Positions 8,162-17,428 of a stretch of 54,128 bases of DNA are shown piece by piece. Position 1 is the first letter of the stretch, and each line of letters opens with the position of its first letter. The position numbers and the translations under genes were made by a program. The stretch covers positions 1 through 54,128 of the forward strand of contig NZ_WPCC01000022.1 of assembly GCF_009741925.1 (NCBI RefSeq), read 5' to 3'. The notes beneath the pieces were generated by a model. It made no database searches. It was not told the DNA's origin and was given only the letters and a program-made list of their open reading frames with translations. This stretch comes from Natronomonas sp. CBA1123. GTDB taxonomy: Archaea > Halobacteriota > Halobacteria > Halobacteriales > Haloarculaceae.

Positions 8162-10274
8162 TCAGTCGTCGAGCATTCGACTGCCACCGTTGGGGCAGAA
8201 CTCCTGAATCCGGTCGGCGCTGGCGATTTTTCTGACGAAACTCGTGTCCTCGAAGCGTTCCCGGAAGGTCCGGTAGATTCGCTTTGCGATGTCGTTTTGG
8301 GCGAACTGCCCGGGTTCGAGTCGGACCGACGTTTCGACGCGCGGTTCGATGGCCGACGGTGGCCCGCCGACGACGCGCGTGTCGGGTTCACACTTGATGC
8401 CAATCGAGACGCCGACGGGTACGTCGCGGTGGTAGGTTCGGTCGCCGCGAATCACGAAACTCCCCTTCTCGATGTACTCGCCGCTCTCGGGGGTCTTCGA
8501 CACCTGGTCGGGGTCGACCTCGTAGGCGTCGCCCTCGAACTTGCCGTCCTTCCAGACCGAGGAGTAGGAAACCGCGAACTGTGCGGCCTCCTCCGTGCTC
8601 GATTCGGGGATGTCGACCTCGCGGGCGGCCTCGTCCGGTTCGGTCGCTTTCAGTATCGTGACGGGCGCGCCGTGGGCCTGTGCGTGGAAGAAGCGGTCGG
8701 AGGGCTCCATGTACTTCTTGACCAACTCCTCGTTCTGGTCGGCGTTGCGCCCGCCCAACACGAGGAAGCCGTCGCTCGTCCGGAACCACCGGAACCGCTC
8801 GTACCACTTCTCGTCGTAGCGAACGGGCACCGACCCCATCGAGAGGTAATCGCGTTCGAACTGCTCGCCGTCGTCGTCCTCGCTCTCGTCCTCGTCGGCT
8901 TCCTCCCACTCCTCGCGGCGCTGTTTGACGGCTTCGAGGTCCTCGCGGGTGTCCTCGATAGCCGCCTGTGCGCCCTCTTTCTTTCCGCGAATGCGTTTGG
9001 CTTCGGTGTACAGTCGGTCGGCGTTCTTCTCGACGCCCATCGAGGGGTCGACCTCGATGTCGGTGTCGTCGAGTTCGATGGTGACGGTGCCCTCAGCCTC
9101 GTCGATACCGACGACGGCCTCGGCGTCCTCGATACCCTGTTCGGCACCCATCTCGAATTTCTCCTCGATATCGGCCCAGGGGATACCCTCTTTTCGTGCT
9201 TCTCGTATCGTCGAACAGACGTCGTCGACGAGGTCGTAGTTGCCGTACAGCAGTTCGGCCTTCCCCTGTTCGGCCTCCGCTTGGGCTTCGAAGTCCTCGA
9301 TTGCGTCCTCCTGCTGTTCGATGATGCGTTCGTACTTGGCTACCTCGCCTTCGAAGTCCGGCCGGTCGCTTCCCGGTTCTTCGTGGACCTCCTCGTCTTC
9401 CAGTTCCAGCCGGTGGAAGTACTCGTCGATGGCACCGTTGAAACTGTCGAAGGCCGTCGCGACGTAGCCCTCGGCCTCGTGTTCTTCGAGGTGTAGCGGT
9501 GTCGCGTCGACGACCTCTCCCTCGTCGTTCTCGTACAGTCGCGGCTCGGTTCGACCCTCGAGTATCGGCTCCCGGAGCCGTTCGAGTGCGCCGAACAGCG
9601 CTTCGTACTGCTCCTCGCCGGATTCTTCGATCGCGAGCGTTTTTCTCGACGCCAGCGCGGGTACACAGCTCTTCGGCGTACAGTCCACCGAAGTTCAACT
9701 GCGTGGCGAGCGTCCGGACGAGGTCCGTGTCCGATTGACCCATACGGGCAGCGAAGGTATCGTAGTCGCAGTCCAGCGGGCTGAACCGTTCGTCGGGGTA
9801 GCCGTACTGCGACCCGGGGGCGACGGTTCGAGAGCGCAGGCGGACGGTGTCGAGACAGTCGATGACCTCGTGGTCCTCGTTGAGGACGGCGACGTTACCG
9901 TCGCCGAACAGTTCGGCCACTATCAGCGTCGTCTGGTCCTCGCGCTCGAAGCGGAACGTGAGGATGCGGTCGAAGCCGTACTGCTCGACGCCCTCGAAGT
10001 TCGCCCCGGCGATGCGGTTGCGCATCATCATCGCGAAGTTGGGCGGACGTCCCGGCGCGTCGGGGACGTGTTCGGGCGCGGCGACGTGGGCGCGTTTGGG
10101 GTCGCCCACCTCGACGATGAGTTCGATGCGACCCCGGTCGTAGTCTCGCATCTTCAACCGCACGAGGTCGTCGCCGTAGAGATAGGCTTTGTCGACGACG
10201 GCGCCGGTAAAACCGCGCAACTCGCCGACCAACGCGGCGAGGTCGACGCTCGTCATCGCCCGCTTTCTGTCCAT
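8162..10274 (-). pseudogene. rqcH: RqcH (NFACT/Rqc2 homologue), disrupted by a one-base frameshift
   Basis: The first part (from 10274, MDRKRAMTSVDLAALVGELRGF...) has the NFACT-N domain up to LYAEELCTRAGVEK. The frame then shifts and LAIEESGEEQYEALFGAL... continues to the stop at 8162, covering the coiled coil and NFACT-R domain (YEKFRWFRTSDG-type, GRNADQNEELVKKYM). Read through, the protein would be about 703 residues, the normal haloarchaeal size. The lesion is an extra T in the run at 9640-9644 (plus strand); removing it restores EKTLAIEES. RqcH binds obstructed large subunits and adds alanine tails to stalled chains. It heads the run containing pelA. Whether this is a sequencing indel or true loss cannot be told here. 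Confidence 0.88.
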
Positions 10275-10332
10275 GTCTACGTCCTAACGGGGCCCGGAGA
10301 AAGGCCTGACGGGTTGGGCCGCAGTCCACAAC

Positions 10333-10339
10333 CCATTAA
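10333..10339 (+). promoter_or_regulatory. TATA-like box for the small membrane protein gene at 10363
   Basis: The sequence CATTAAC lies 24-30 bases upstream of the ATG at 10363, consistent with a leaderless transcript. Confidence 0.35.
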
Positions 10340-10362
10340 CCGCCGGTGGCCGGACGGCGAGT

Positions 10363-10710
10363 ATGGACAGTCGTCTCACCGCCGCCGTCGCCGTCGGCGT
10401 CGGCGTTGCCGTCGCCACACTCGGCGCTATCCGGTATCTCTCGGCCGGCGCGCCGCCGTTCGACCCCTTCGCGACGGGTCTCTTCGTCGTCGGAACCGGC
10501 GTGCTGTTGGTCGTCGCGGGTGGACTCGCCTTCGCGAACGCGCTCGACCACCTCGCGTTGCGGGCGGCGACGGCCGTCGGAGCGGTGACGCTGCTTTTAG
10601 CCGCGTTCTCGCCGGGGTCGCTGCGCTTCGGCGGCGTGTTCTGGCTGGCGTTGGTCGCCTTCGCGCTAGTCGGGGCCGGCAGTTACCGGACGATACAGGC
10701 GAGTCGGTAG
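10363..10710 (+). CDS. Small four-helix membrane protein, unknown function
   Basis: A 115-residue protein with four hydrophobic segments, at about 6-26, 38-58, 66-83 and 90-108. It has few charged residues and no recognisable motif. A TATA-like sequence precedes it at 10333. It is divergent from rqcH and convergent with the subtilase gene (16-base gap). I cannot assign a function, but the clean hydrophobic periodicity, start and promoter support a real gene. Confidence 0.6.
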   Translation: MDSRLTAAVAVGVGVAVATLGAIRYLSAGAPPFDPFATGLFVVGTGVLLVVAGGLAFANALDHLALRAATAVGAVTLLLAAFSPGSLRFGGVFWLALVAFALVGAGSYRTIQASR

Positions 10711-10726
10711 GAAAGCGGACGGACAC

Positions 10727-12257
10727 TCAGTTCTCGCTGTCGGCCGATTCTACCGCCGCAGCGACGTTCAAGTTCCCGGCACCCAGTTCTCCCCGGTCGG
10801 TCCCCGTTGCGGTGTCTGCTGTTCGTTCGATTGTCGACTGTATCTGGTCGGGGTTCAACGAACTGTCGGTCGCCGCGAGTAACGCGGCGGTGCCTGTCAC
10901 TTGTGGCGCTGCCATCGACGTGCCGGCGAAGTAGGCGTAGGCAGCACCGTAGATGTCCAGCGGTGTGGTCGAGAGGACGAGGTTCGTCGGGAACGCCCAC
11001 TCGGTGTCTTGGGCGAGAGTCTTCGCCAGCGTCTCGTAGCCACCGCCCGGCGCAGCGAGACTGAGTTCGTTGGCGCCGTAGTTCGAGTAGAACGCCCGCT
11101 CGCGGTTCGGGCCGGTCGCCCCGATGCTCATCGCTCCGGGGACGCTGTTCGGAACGGTGAACACGCCGCCTTTGTTCAACGCCGTATCGCTGTTCCCCGC
11201 ACTGACGACGACGACGCTGCCGGCGTTGACCGCATCTTGGACCACGAGTCGATACGCCTGCCGGAACCCCTCCCGGTTGGCCTGTGGCGGCAGCGGTGGC
11301 GTGCCGATGGAGAGGTTCATCGCGTCGACGCCGAGTTCGTTGGCGGCGAAGTCGATTGCCGTGAGGATGTCCGCCGTCGTCGTGGAGGTAACCACGAGTT
11401 CCCGCGTCTCCTCGACTCCTTCCTCGGGTTCGTACGTGACCTCCTGTCGCTCCCAGTAGAACACGCGGTGGGGGACGACGGTCGCGTCGGGAGCCGTTCC
11501 AGCGATGCCGGTGCCCCCCTCGAACACCTCCTTGCCGACGGAGGCAGCAGCGATGCCCGAGACGTGACTCCCGTGGCCCTCAACGTCGTCGGAGGCGTTC
11601 CGGCTTTCGAGGTCGAAGCCCGCCGGTTCGTAGCCGACGACCGTCCCCTCGGCGTTCCTGACCGCGAACTCTTTGAGGTCGGAATCTGGAACCCGCACAT
11701 CTGTCTCCCCAGTGAACTGGCCATCGACGAGCGAATCGACGACATTGTCCCCCCCGACCAGCGACGCGGCGGAACAGCGCACCTGACCTGACGTTCGGTG
11801 CGAGGTCCGGATGGTCGAGGTCAGTCCCGGTGTCGATGACGGCAATCGTCGCGCCCTCACCGGTCGTCGTCTCGTGGGCCGCCGCGACGTTCGTGTTCTG
11901 TTTGTCCCACTGGGCCGGATACAGCGACTCGTTTTCGGTATCCGCCGCCGGGTCCGGAAGCGGCGCTCGCTCGACGGGCCGTTCGAGACGCAACCGGACG
12001 TTGCGTACGGCCACTCCGACACCGGCTACGTCTGCCGGTGATTCGGCACCCGAAACGACGAGTACGTCCCCACCCGCGAGCGAGCGGACGACGGTGAACC
12101 CCTCACGTTCGAGCCGTGTTCGTGCCTTCGGTCCACTCGTCGTAACGAGGTACTGTTGGGAACGCTCCCCACCAGCGACTCCGACAGCCGAAACCGAGAT
12201 TCCTCCCGCGACGACGCCTTTCAGAACGTCTCGTCTGGTTGGTTTCGTCTCGTACAT
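10727..12257 (-). pseudogene. Tat-exported subtilisin-like serine protease (halolysin type), frameshifted
   Basis: From the ATG at 12257 the protein begins MYETKPTRRDVLKGVVAG, a twin-arginine signal as in halolysins. A propeptide-like region follows, then the catalytic Asp in IAVIDTGTDLDHPDLAPN. The frame breaks at a run of seven C (11749-11755, plus strand). After it the other frame continues GDNVVDSLVDG, then the catalytic His (GHGSHVSGIAAAS), the oxyanion-hole region (VVVSAGNSDT) and the catalytic Ser (GTSMAAPQVTGTAALL). Removing one base joins both parts into about 509 residues with a complete Asp/His/Ser triad. It is an extracellular protease if intact. The cause of the indel is unresolved. 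Confidence 0.85.
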
Positions 12258-12393
12258 GGTTCGACCCCGAAGCATATTTACGCAGAATAATTAATAAAAC
12301 CTAGTCTATAGAAGGCTATTACAACTCTTTTATAAACGTCCGCTTCGGGTCACGGCCCCGAGAACCTATGTGCGACTGCGACGACGTTCGAGT

Positions 12394-13002
12394 ATGCCCA
12401 CCGAAATCCTCCCGGGGGTCTACGACATCACCTGCACTCGGACCGAATCCGGCCGAATACGGGCGTTCTGCTTCGAGGACGGAACGCTCGTCGACTGCGG
12501 GCTTCCGAACACAACCGATGCGCTGCTTGACGGCATAGCTCGGACGGGAATCGACGTCGAACGCCTCGTCATCACCCACGCCGACCGCGACCACGTCGGC
12601 GGCTTCGACGCCGTGGTTCGGGACCTCTGGGTCGAAACCTACGTTCCCGAGGGTGCGGAACTGGACACCGAGTTCGACCCCGACCACCGGTACGGCGACG
12701 GCGACGAAATCGGCCCTTTCGAGGCCGTCCACGTGCCGGGCCACCGTGACCACCAACACGCCCTCGTCGACGAGGAACGCGGGGTCGCGGTGCTGGCCGA
12801 TGCCCTCTCGGGGGCCGACCAACGTGGCCTCCCGAAGGGGTACTTCCACCTGCCGCCGGAGACGTTCACCGACGACATCGGTGAGGCCGAGCGGTCACTG
12901 GAGCGACTGCTCGACTACGAGTTCGATGCCGGCCTCGTCTTCCACGGGTCGTCAGTTCGGTCGGACGCGAGCGAAAAACTGGCGGCGTACGTCTATCGGT
13001 GA
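12394..13002 (+). CDS. MBL-fold metallo-hydrolase, glyoxalase II-like
   Basis: About 202 residues from the ATG at 12394 (MPTEILPGVYDITC). An upstream in-frame GTG at 12370 gives an Arg-rich addition that looks non-genuine. The metal motif ITHADRDHVGG (about 59-69) is the HxDxDH variant seen in part of the family. Later motifs are VPGHRDHQHAL and LADALSG, with a final FHGSSV. The substrate is unknown; thioester or phosphoester hydrolysis are family options. It is divergent from the subtilase. Confidence 0.75.
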   Translation: MPTEILPGVYDITCTRTESGRIRAFCFEDGTLVDCGLPNTTDALLDGIARTGIDVERLVITHADRDHVGGFDAVVRDLWVETYVPEGAELDTEFDPDHRYGDGDEIGPFEAVHVPGHRDHQHALVDEERGVAVLADALSGADQRGLPKGYFHLPPETFTDDIGEAERSLERLLDYEFDAGLVFHGSSVRSDASEKLAAYVYR

Positions 13003-13133
13003 GCCGTTGTGTCGCCCCGAGATGTCTGACGGTTTTTCATCGTATTTCATACTGGTTCTCCCGATACCACGCCCAAACGGTTCTTAGAGGCCCGTTTTGC
13101 GGTTGTCTTTCATAGTCAGAATAATACACAACG

Positions 13134-13142
13134 TTGATAATC
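13134..13142 (+). promoter_or_regulatory. TATA-like box for the glycosyltransferase gene
   Basis: TTGATAATC lies 23-31 bases before the ATG at 13165. It is flanked by a short inverted pair ACAACG (13128-13133) and CGTTGT (13152-13157), which might be an operator. Confidence 0.35.
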
Positions 13143-13164
13143 CGATGCGACCGTTGTAACCGAC

Positions 13165-14451
13165 ATGCTTCCGTCACCACGCCGTGTCTCCGAACTCGCG
13201 GGTACGGTCTGTGGGATCGGCGGACTGCTGGTCCTCGGAATCGTTTTCGGCGTCGAACTCGTGACCATCACCATCGAGTCCCTCTCGGTTACCTTCGACT
13301 TCTTCGGTGGAGCGGTCTCGGTGTTCATCGCCACTGCAATCATGGTCGTCGGCGGCGCCTTCGTCGTCCGCGACGTGTGGCGCGACCCCGACGCCGACGA
13401 GAAAGTCCTCTCGGGGCCGGACGTTTGTGCCATCGTGCCGGCGTACAACGACGCCGAAATCGTCGAGGTTAGCGTCGAGAGCCTCCTCGACAGCGAGTAC
13501 GACTCCCTGTCGGTCGCGGTCGTCACCGAACCCGACGACCCCCGGACGCGGGCGAAGGCCCAAGACCTCGCCGAAGAACACGAATCCGTCACCTGCCTCG
13601 TCAACGGCAACCCCGGGTCGAAGGCAGGGGCAATCAACTACGCCGTCGAGTGGAGCGACGCCGACCACTTCACCGTCTTCGACGCCGACGAACGCGTCTC
13701 TCCGGAGTTCGTCCCGCTGGCGATGACGGAACTCCTCGGCGACGCTGACGTGTTCCAGGGACGACGCATCCCACGCCCGAACGGCGTCGTCGAGACGCTG
13801 GCGTACTGTGAGCGCATCGCGGTCCAGACCGGCTACGCACTGGGCGAGTTGGGCGGCTTCACCCACTGTCAGAGCTCCTCGACTGCGTTCACTCGCGAAG
13901 CGTTCGAAACCGTCGGCGGATACGACGACAAACTCACCGAGGACATCGACTTCTCGCATAAGGTGTATCGGGCGGATTTGACCGTCCGACAGAACCGACG
14001 CTGTACGACGACGATGGAGGCACCCCACACGCTCCGGGACCTCTGGGGACAACGGAAACGCTGGCGCATCGGCCACGTCGAGGTCGCCGACGCACGCGCC
14101 CGTGAAGCACTCGACGGCGACCTCGGATTCAGCGACCTCCTCTCTATCGGCCGGGCGGCCGGCAGCATGGTCGCCGGTGCGCTGATGCTCATCGTCGTCG
14201 CACAGGTTCCCTTCCTCGTCGCCCAAGACGTCGAATCAGCCTTCCTCGTCCCGTACGGCCTCGTTTTGGCCATCGTCGGCTCCGTCTGGCTCAAGGACGT
14301 CCTCGAGGGCCGCGTCGTTCGCCCGACGTGGGCCGTCTCCCTCGTCCCGCTCGTGTACCTCGGACACGGCGTACTCACCGTCAAAGCGTTCCTCGAGTAC
14401 TACCTGACGTGGGACGGGGAGTGGTATCAGGTGACGAAAACCGAGGCGTGA
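13165..14451 (+). CDS. Membrane-bound family 2 glycosyltransferase
   Basis: A 428-residue protein. Two hydrophobic helices (about 12-30 and 45-66) precede a GT-A domain with VCAIVPAYNDAEIVEVSVESLL, the DxD-type FDADERVSPE, TEDIDFSHK and the processive-type QRKRWRIG. Three or so membrane helices follow at about 330-350, 360-378 and 390-410. It is expected to transfer sugar from a nucleotide or lipid donor at the cytoplasmic face. The next gene is a UPF0104/LPG-synthase-TM protein. In Haloferax AglD a family 2 glycosyltransferase is joined to such a membrane domain, so the two may work together in glycolipid or dolichol-linked sugar chemistry. Confidence 0.85.
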   Translation: MLPSPRRVSELAGTVCGIGGLLVLGIVFGVELVTITIESLSVTFDFFGGAVSVFIATAIMVVGGAFVVRDVWRDPDADEKVLSGPDVCAIVPAYNDAEIVEVSVESLLDSEYDSLSVAVVTEPDDPRTRAKAQDLAEEHESVTCLVNGNPGSKAGAINYAVEWSDADHFTVFDADERVSPEFVPLAMTELLGDADVFQGRRIPRPNGVVETLAYCERIAVQTGYALGELGGFTHCQSSSTAFTREAFETVGGYDDKLTEDIDFSHKVYRADLTVRQNRRCTTTMEAPHTLRDLWGQRKRWRIGHVEVADARAREALDGDLGFSDLLSIGRAAGSMVAGALMLIVVAQVPFLVAQDVESAFLVPYGLVLAIVGSVWLKDVLEGRVVRPTWAVSLVPLVYLGHGVLTVKAFLEYYLTWDGEWYQVTKTEA

Positions 14452-14575
14452 GGGCAGCTATGACGAACACCTCGTCCAGATGACGACACCAGTTCGGAAT
14501 CGAGCCACCGTCAGACCCGGAGGAGCCTCACCGCGGGCCGTCGAGGACGGCGAGGGAACGTCGTGACCGGGAGCG

Positions 14576-15592
14576 ATGGGGGGGATGGCGTGGCCGATGG
14601 ACCGCGGCACCACGCTAAAACTCCTCGTGGGGTTCGCGGTCGCTCTGGTTCTCGTCTACCTCCTCGGTGCCGTCATCGGCTGGGACCGAACCATCGAACG
14701 GTTGCGAACGGCTGACCTCTACTGGGTCGGCATCGCCTGCGCGTCGACGCTTCTGTGTCTCCTCGCGTGGACGAAAACGTGGCAGGTCGTGTTGGGGGCT
14801 GCCGGCGTCACCGTCCCGTTTCGCAAACTCGTCGTGACGTTTTACGCCGCGACGTTCGCCAACTACATCACGCCGATGGGGCAGGCCGGCGGCGAACCCT
14901 TCATCGCCTACATCCTCTCGCGGGACACCGAGGCGAACTACGAGGAGAGCCTCGCGAGCGTCGTCACCGCCGACCTGTTGCGGATGTTGCCGTTCTTCAA
15001 CGTCGGGTTGGTCGGCCTCGGCTACCTGTTGCTCCAGTCGCAACTCCCGGAGGGGACCGAGCAGTTCGCGGCGCTGCTGCTCGGACTCGCCATCACTCTC
15101 CCGGTCGGTATCGTCCTCGCGTGGCGCTACCGGGACGCCGTCCAGCGTGCGGTCGTGAGGCTGTTCGCCCCACTCGCAACGCGGACCCACCGATTCACCG
15201 TCGACGGGGTCAGAAACCGAATCGACCGACTGTACGAGTCCATCGACCTCATCGCCGAATCGCCACGCGACCTGCTCGTTGCCGTCGCCTTCGCCTACGT
15301 CGGGTGGGTACTGTTCGCGCTGCCGCTGTACTTCTCCGCGCTGGCGCTGGGACTCGAGATATCGCTGCTGTTGGTGGCGTTTCTCGTCCCCGTAACCGTC
15401 ATCGCGGGGTCGACGCCGTTGCCCGGCGGATTGGCCGCTATCGAGGGCTCGCTCGTCGTGCTCCTGACGGCGCTGTTGGCGTTTAGCGCCGACCAAGCGC
15501 TGGCCGTGACGACCGTCTATCGGCTGACGAGTTACTGGTTCGTCGTCGGTGTCGGCGGCATCGCGACGTTCTGGGTGCTCGCTCGGGTGTAG
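14576..15592 (+). CDS. Flippase-like membrane protein (UPF0104 / LPG-synthase TM family)
   Basis: A 338-residue multi-pass protein. The reading gives ATG at 14576, but the Met at 14597 (MDRGTTLKLLVGFAV) looks the better start. It has about eight hydrophobic helices and the family signatures YAATFANYITPMGQAGGEPFIAYIL (about 88-112) and, near the end, GSTPLPGGLAAIEGSLVVLL. Family members include the membrane part of AglD and MprF-type flippase domains. It lies 124 bases after a same-strand glycosyltransferase, which supports a role in handling lipid-linked sugars. Confidence 0.82.
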   Translation: MGGMAWPMDRGTTLKLLVGFAVALVLVYLLGAVIGWDRTIERLRTADLYWVGIACASTLLCLLAWTKTWQVVLGAAGVTVPFRKLVVTFYAATFANYITPMGQAGGEPFIAYILSRDTEANYEESLASVVTADLLRMLPFFNVGLVGLGYLLLQSQLPEGTEQFAALLLGLAITLPVGIVLAWRYRDAVQRAVVRLFAPLATRTHRFTVDGVRNRIDRLYESIDLIAESPRDLLVAVAFAYVGWVLFALPLYFSALALGLEISLLLVAFLVPVTVIAGSTPLPGGLAAIEGSLVVLLTALLAFSADQALAVTTVYRLTSYWFVVGVGGIATFWVLARV

Positions 15593-15604
15593 GCGTCGGG
15601 GGCG

Positions 15605-16633
15605 TCACTCGAAATCCGCGATGCGCTCGGCCGCGTCGAGTCCGGTTTCGACCGCCCGATGGACGCGGCCCTCGCCTGCGGTCCAGTCGCCGGCGACGTA
15701 CAGTCCGGCCTCCTCGGCAGTTCGAAGCGTCTCGGCGTCCCCACCGTCGTCCGGAAGCGCGTAGCGCCACCCCTGTCGGTCGGTCCACTCGGGGTCCGCC
15801 AGCCGTTCGTCGTCGAGGAGGTCCGCGACCAATCGCGCCGCATCTGCCTTTACCTCCTCGCTCGGGTCGTCGTAGCGCTCGACGGACCACGCTGGCGACA
15901 TCTGGGCGATTAGAAGCGACTGTCCGTCGGGGACGTGGCCGGGCTTCAGTTCCTCACGCGCCACCCATCCAACCTCGTGTTCCCGGTCGGTGTCGAGCAG
16001 CGCGTACCACGGATGGTCGAGTTCGAAATCGTAGTTCAACACGACCGTGTAGATGGTGCGGAACGGGACGGCGTCGACGGCGTCGTGGAGTTCATCGAGT
16101 CGGGCGTCGTCCCACGAGGACGCCGCGAGGAGGTCGGCGGTCTGTGGCGCCGGCGGCGTGAGAAGTACCGCGTCGAAGGCGCCGAGTGCCTCGCCGTCGG
16201 TGTCGTGGAGTCGCCAGATTGTGCCATCGCAGTCGAGGCGCCCCACTCGCGTCTCGAAGCGTATCTCGGCGTCGGTCTCGGCGAACAGTCGCTTTGCGAG
16301 TTGTGTGATGCCGGCCTCGTAGGTCCACTTGTGTTCGTCTCGGTCTTCGCCCGGGCCGATTTTGCCGTCGGCGCCGAACGTCCAGACCGGCGCCTCGATG
16401 TCCGCCAATCCATCGGTCGGCAACGTTTCGGTGAGCAGTCGGTCCACGCGGTCGGAGCCGGATTTGACGTAGTTGGCGCCGTGGTCGTAGGTACAGCCGT
16501 GTTTCCGGCGGGTCGCGGCACGGCCACAGACGCCCCGGGACTTCTCGAAGACGGTCACGTTCCAATCCGTCCTCCGGAGGTGGTAGGCGGCCGCGGCGCC
16601 CGAGGCCCCGGCGCCGACGATGGCGAGGTTCAT
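15605..16633 (-). CDS. Renalase-like FAD-dependent amine oxidase/NAD(P)H oxidoreductase
   Basis: A 342-residue flavoprotein with the dinucleotide fold at the start (MNLAIVGAGASGAAAAYHLRR), an FAD ribose-binding acidic end (VTVFEKSRGVCGRAATRR) and the C-terminal FAD motif LYVAGDWTAGEGRVHRAVETGLDAA. The FEKSRGVGGR-type sequence and size match the bacterial and archaeal renalase-like family. Family members oxidise aberrant NAD(P)H isomers or amines; the substrate here is unknown. It is convergent with the flippase-like gene (12 bases). Confidence 0.8.
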   Translation of the reverse strand: MNLAIVGAGASGAAAAYHLRRTDWNVTVFEKSRGVCGRAATRRKHGCTYDHGANYVKSGSDRVDRLLTETLPTDGLADIEAPVWTFGADGKIGPGEDRDEHKWTYEAGITQLAKRLFAETDAEIRFETRVGRLDCDGTIWRLHDTDGEALGAFDAVLLTPPAPQTADLLAASSWDDARLDELHDAVDAVPFRTIYTVVLNYDFELDHPWYALLDTDREHEVGWVAREELKPGHVPDGQSLLIAQMSPAWSVERYDDPSEEVKADAARLVADLLDDERLADPEWTDRQGWRYALPDDGGDAETLRTAEEAGLYVAGDWTAGEGRVHRAVETGLDAAERIADFE

Positions 16634-16674
16634 ACTGGGAGTAGGTTCGGCGCGTTCAAAAGCGCGCGCTCGCC

Positions 16675-17352
16675 CTACAACTCTGCCGCGAGTTCCCGAA
16701 GCCGGTCGCTCCCACCGGGAGAGACCGGCCGTCCGTGGCCGACGCAGGCGTGTTCGAACGACTCTCCTGCGACCCGGCGGATGCTGTCAGCGATGCAGTC
16801 GGTATCGTAGGAATCCAGCCACGGCGGGGCGACGAAGTGGCCGTCGGACTCCCAGACGAGGTCGCCCAGCAATCCTGCGTCGAGGCCGTCGTTGAGGTAC
16901 ACGGTGTGTCCGGGGTTGTGACCGGGCGTGTGAACCGCCCGGAACCCTCCGATTCGGTCGCCGTCTTCGACGGTTCGGAGGTCGATTTCCGCAAGCGAGT
17001 ACAGCCGCCTGACGAGGCGGTGAAAGGCTCCCTTGTGATGGTTCCACGGTGGCGACCATCGACGGCGAACGAGGTCCGCGTCGGCCGCCCCGATGTAGAC
17101 GGGGGCGTCGACGTCGAGTCGGGCCAGACCGCCCACGTGGTCGACGTCGTAGTGGGTCAGCAGGATGCGGTCGATATCGGCGGCCCCGTAGCCGGCGTCG
17201 TGGAGTTCGCCGTCGAGCGAGCGGCGCGGAATCGGCAACCCGGCATCGACGAGTGTCACCTCGCCGTCGTCGACGAGGTAGGCGTTCGAGCCGACCGGCT
17301 CGGGCCAACTGACTCCGAGCAGGTACACGCCGTCGGCAACGGGTCGCGCCAT
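16675..17352 (-). CDS. MBL-fold metallo-hydrolase
   Basis: About 225 residues from the ATG at 17352 (MARPVADGVYLLGV); a longer reading from 17382 is less likely. Motifs in order are GSNAYLVDDGEVTLVDAGLP, LLTHYDVDHVGGL (HxDxDH variant), VHTPGHNPGHTVYLN, GDLVWESDGH and CVGHGRPVSPGG, a full glyoxalase II-like set. The substrate is unknown. It is on the same strand as, and 41 bases upstream of, the renalase-like gene, so they may share a transcript. Confidence 0.8.
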   Translation of the reverse strand: MARPVADGVYLLGVSWPEPVGSNAYLVDDGEVTLVDAGLPIPRRSLDGELHDAGYGAADIDRILLTHYDVDHVGGLARLDVDAPVYIGAADADLVRRRWSPPWNHHKGAFHRLVRRLYSLAEIDLRTVEDGDRIGGFRAVHTPGHNPGHTVYLNDGLDAGLLGDLVWESDGHFVAPPWLDSYDTDCIADSIRRVAGESFEHACVGHGRPVSPGGSDRLRELAAEL

Positions 17353-17428
17353 ACTCGTTCGTACGGGCGCCGGCGGTATCAACCCAGTGCGTCGGCCGGG
17401 TGGAGGAAAGCGTCAGCGGGTTGGATAG

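Noticed and set aside
9630-9660. Programmed ribosomal frameshift in rqcH
   Set aside because: No slippery heptamer plus downstream structure that I can see, and programmed shifting is not known for this family; an indel is simpler.
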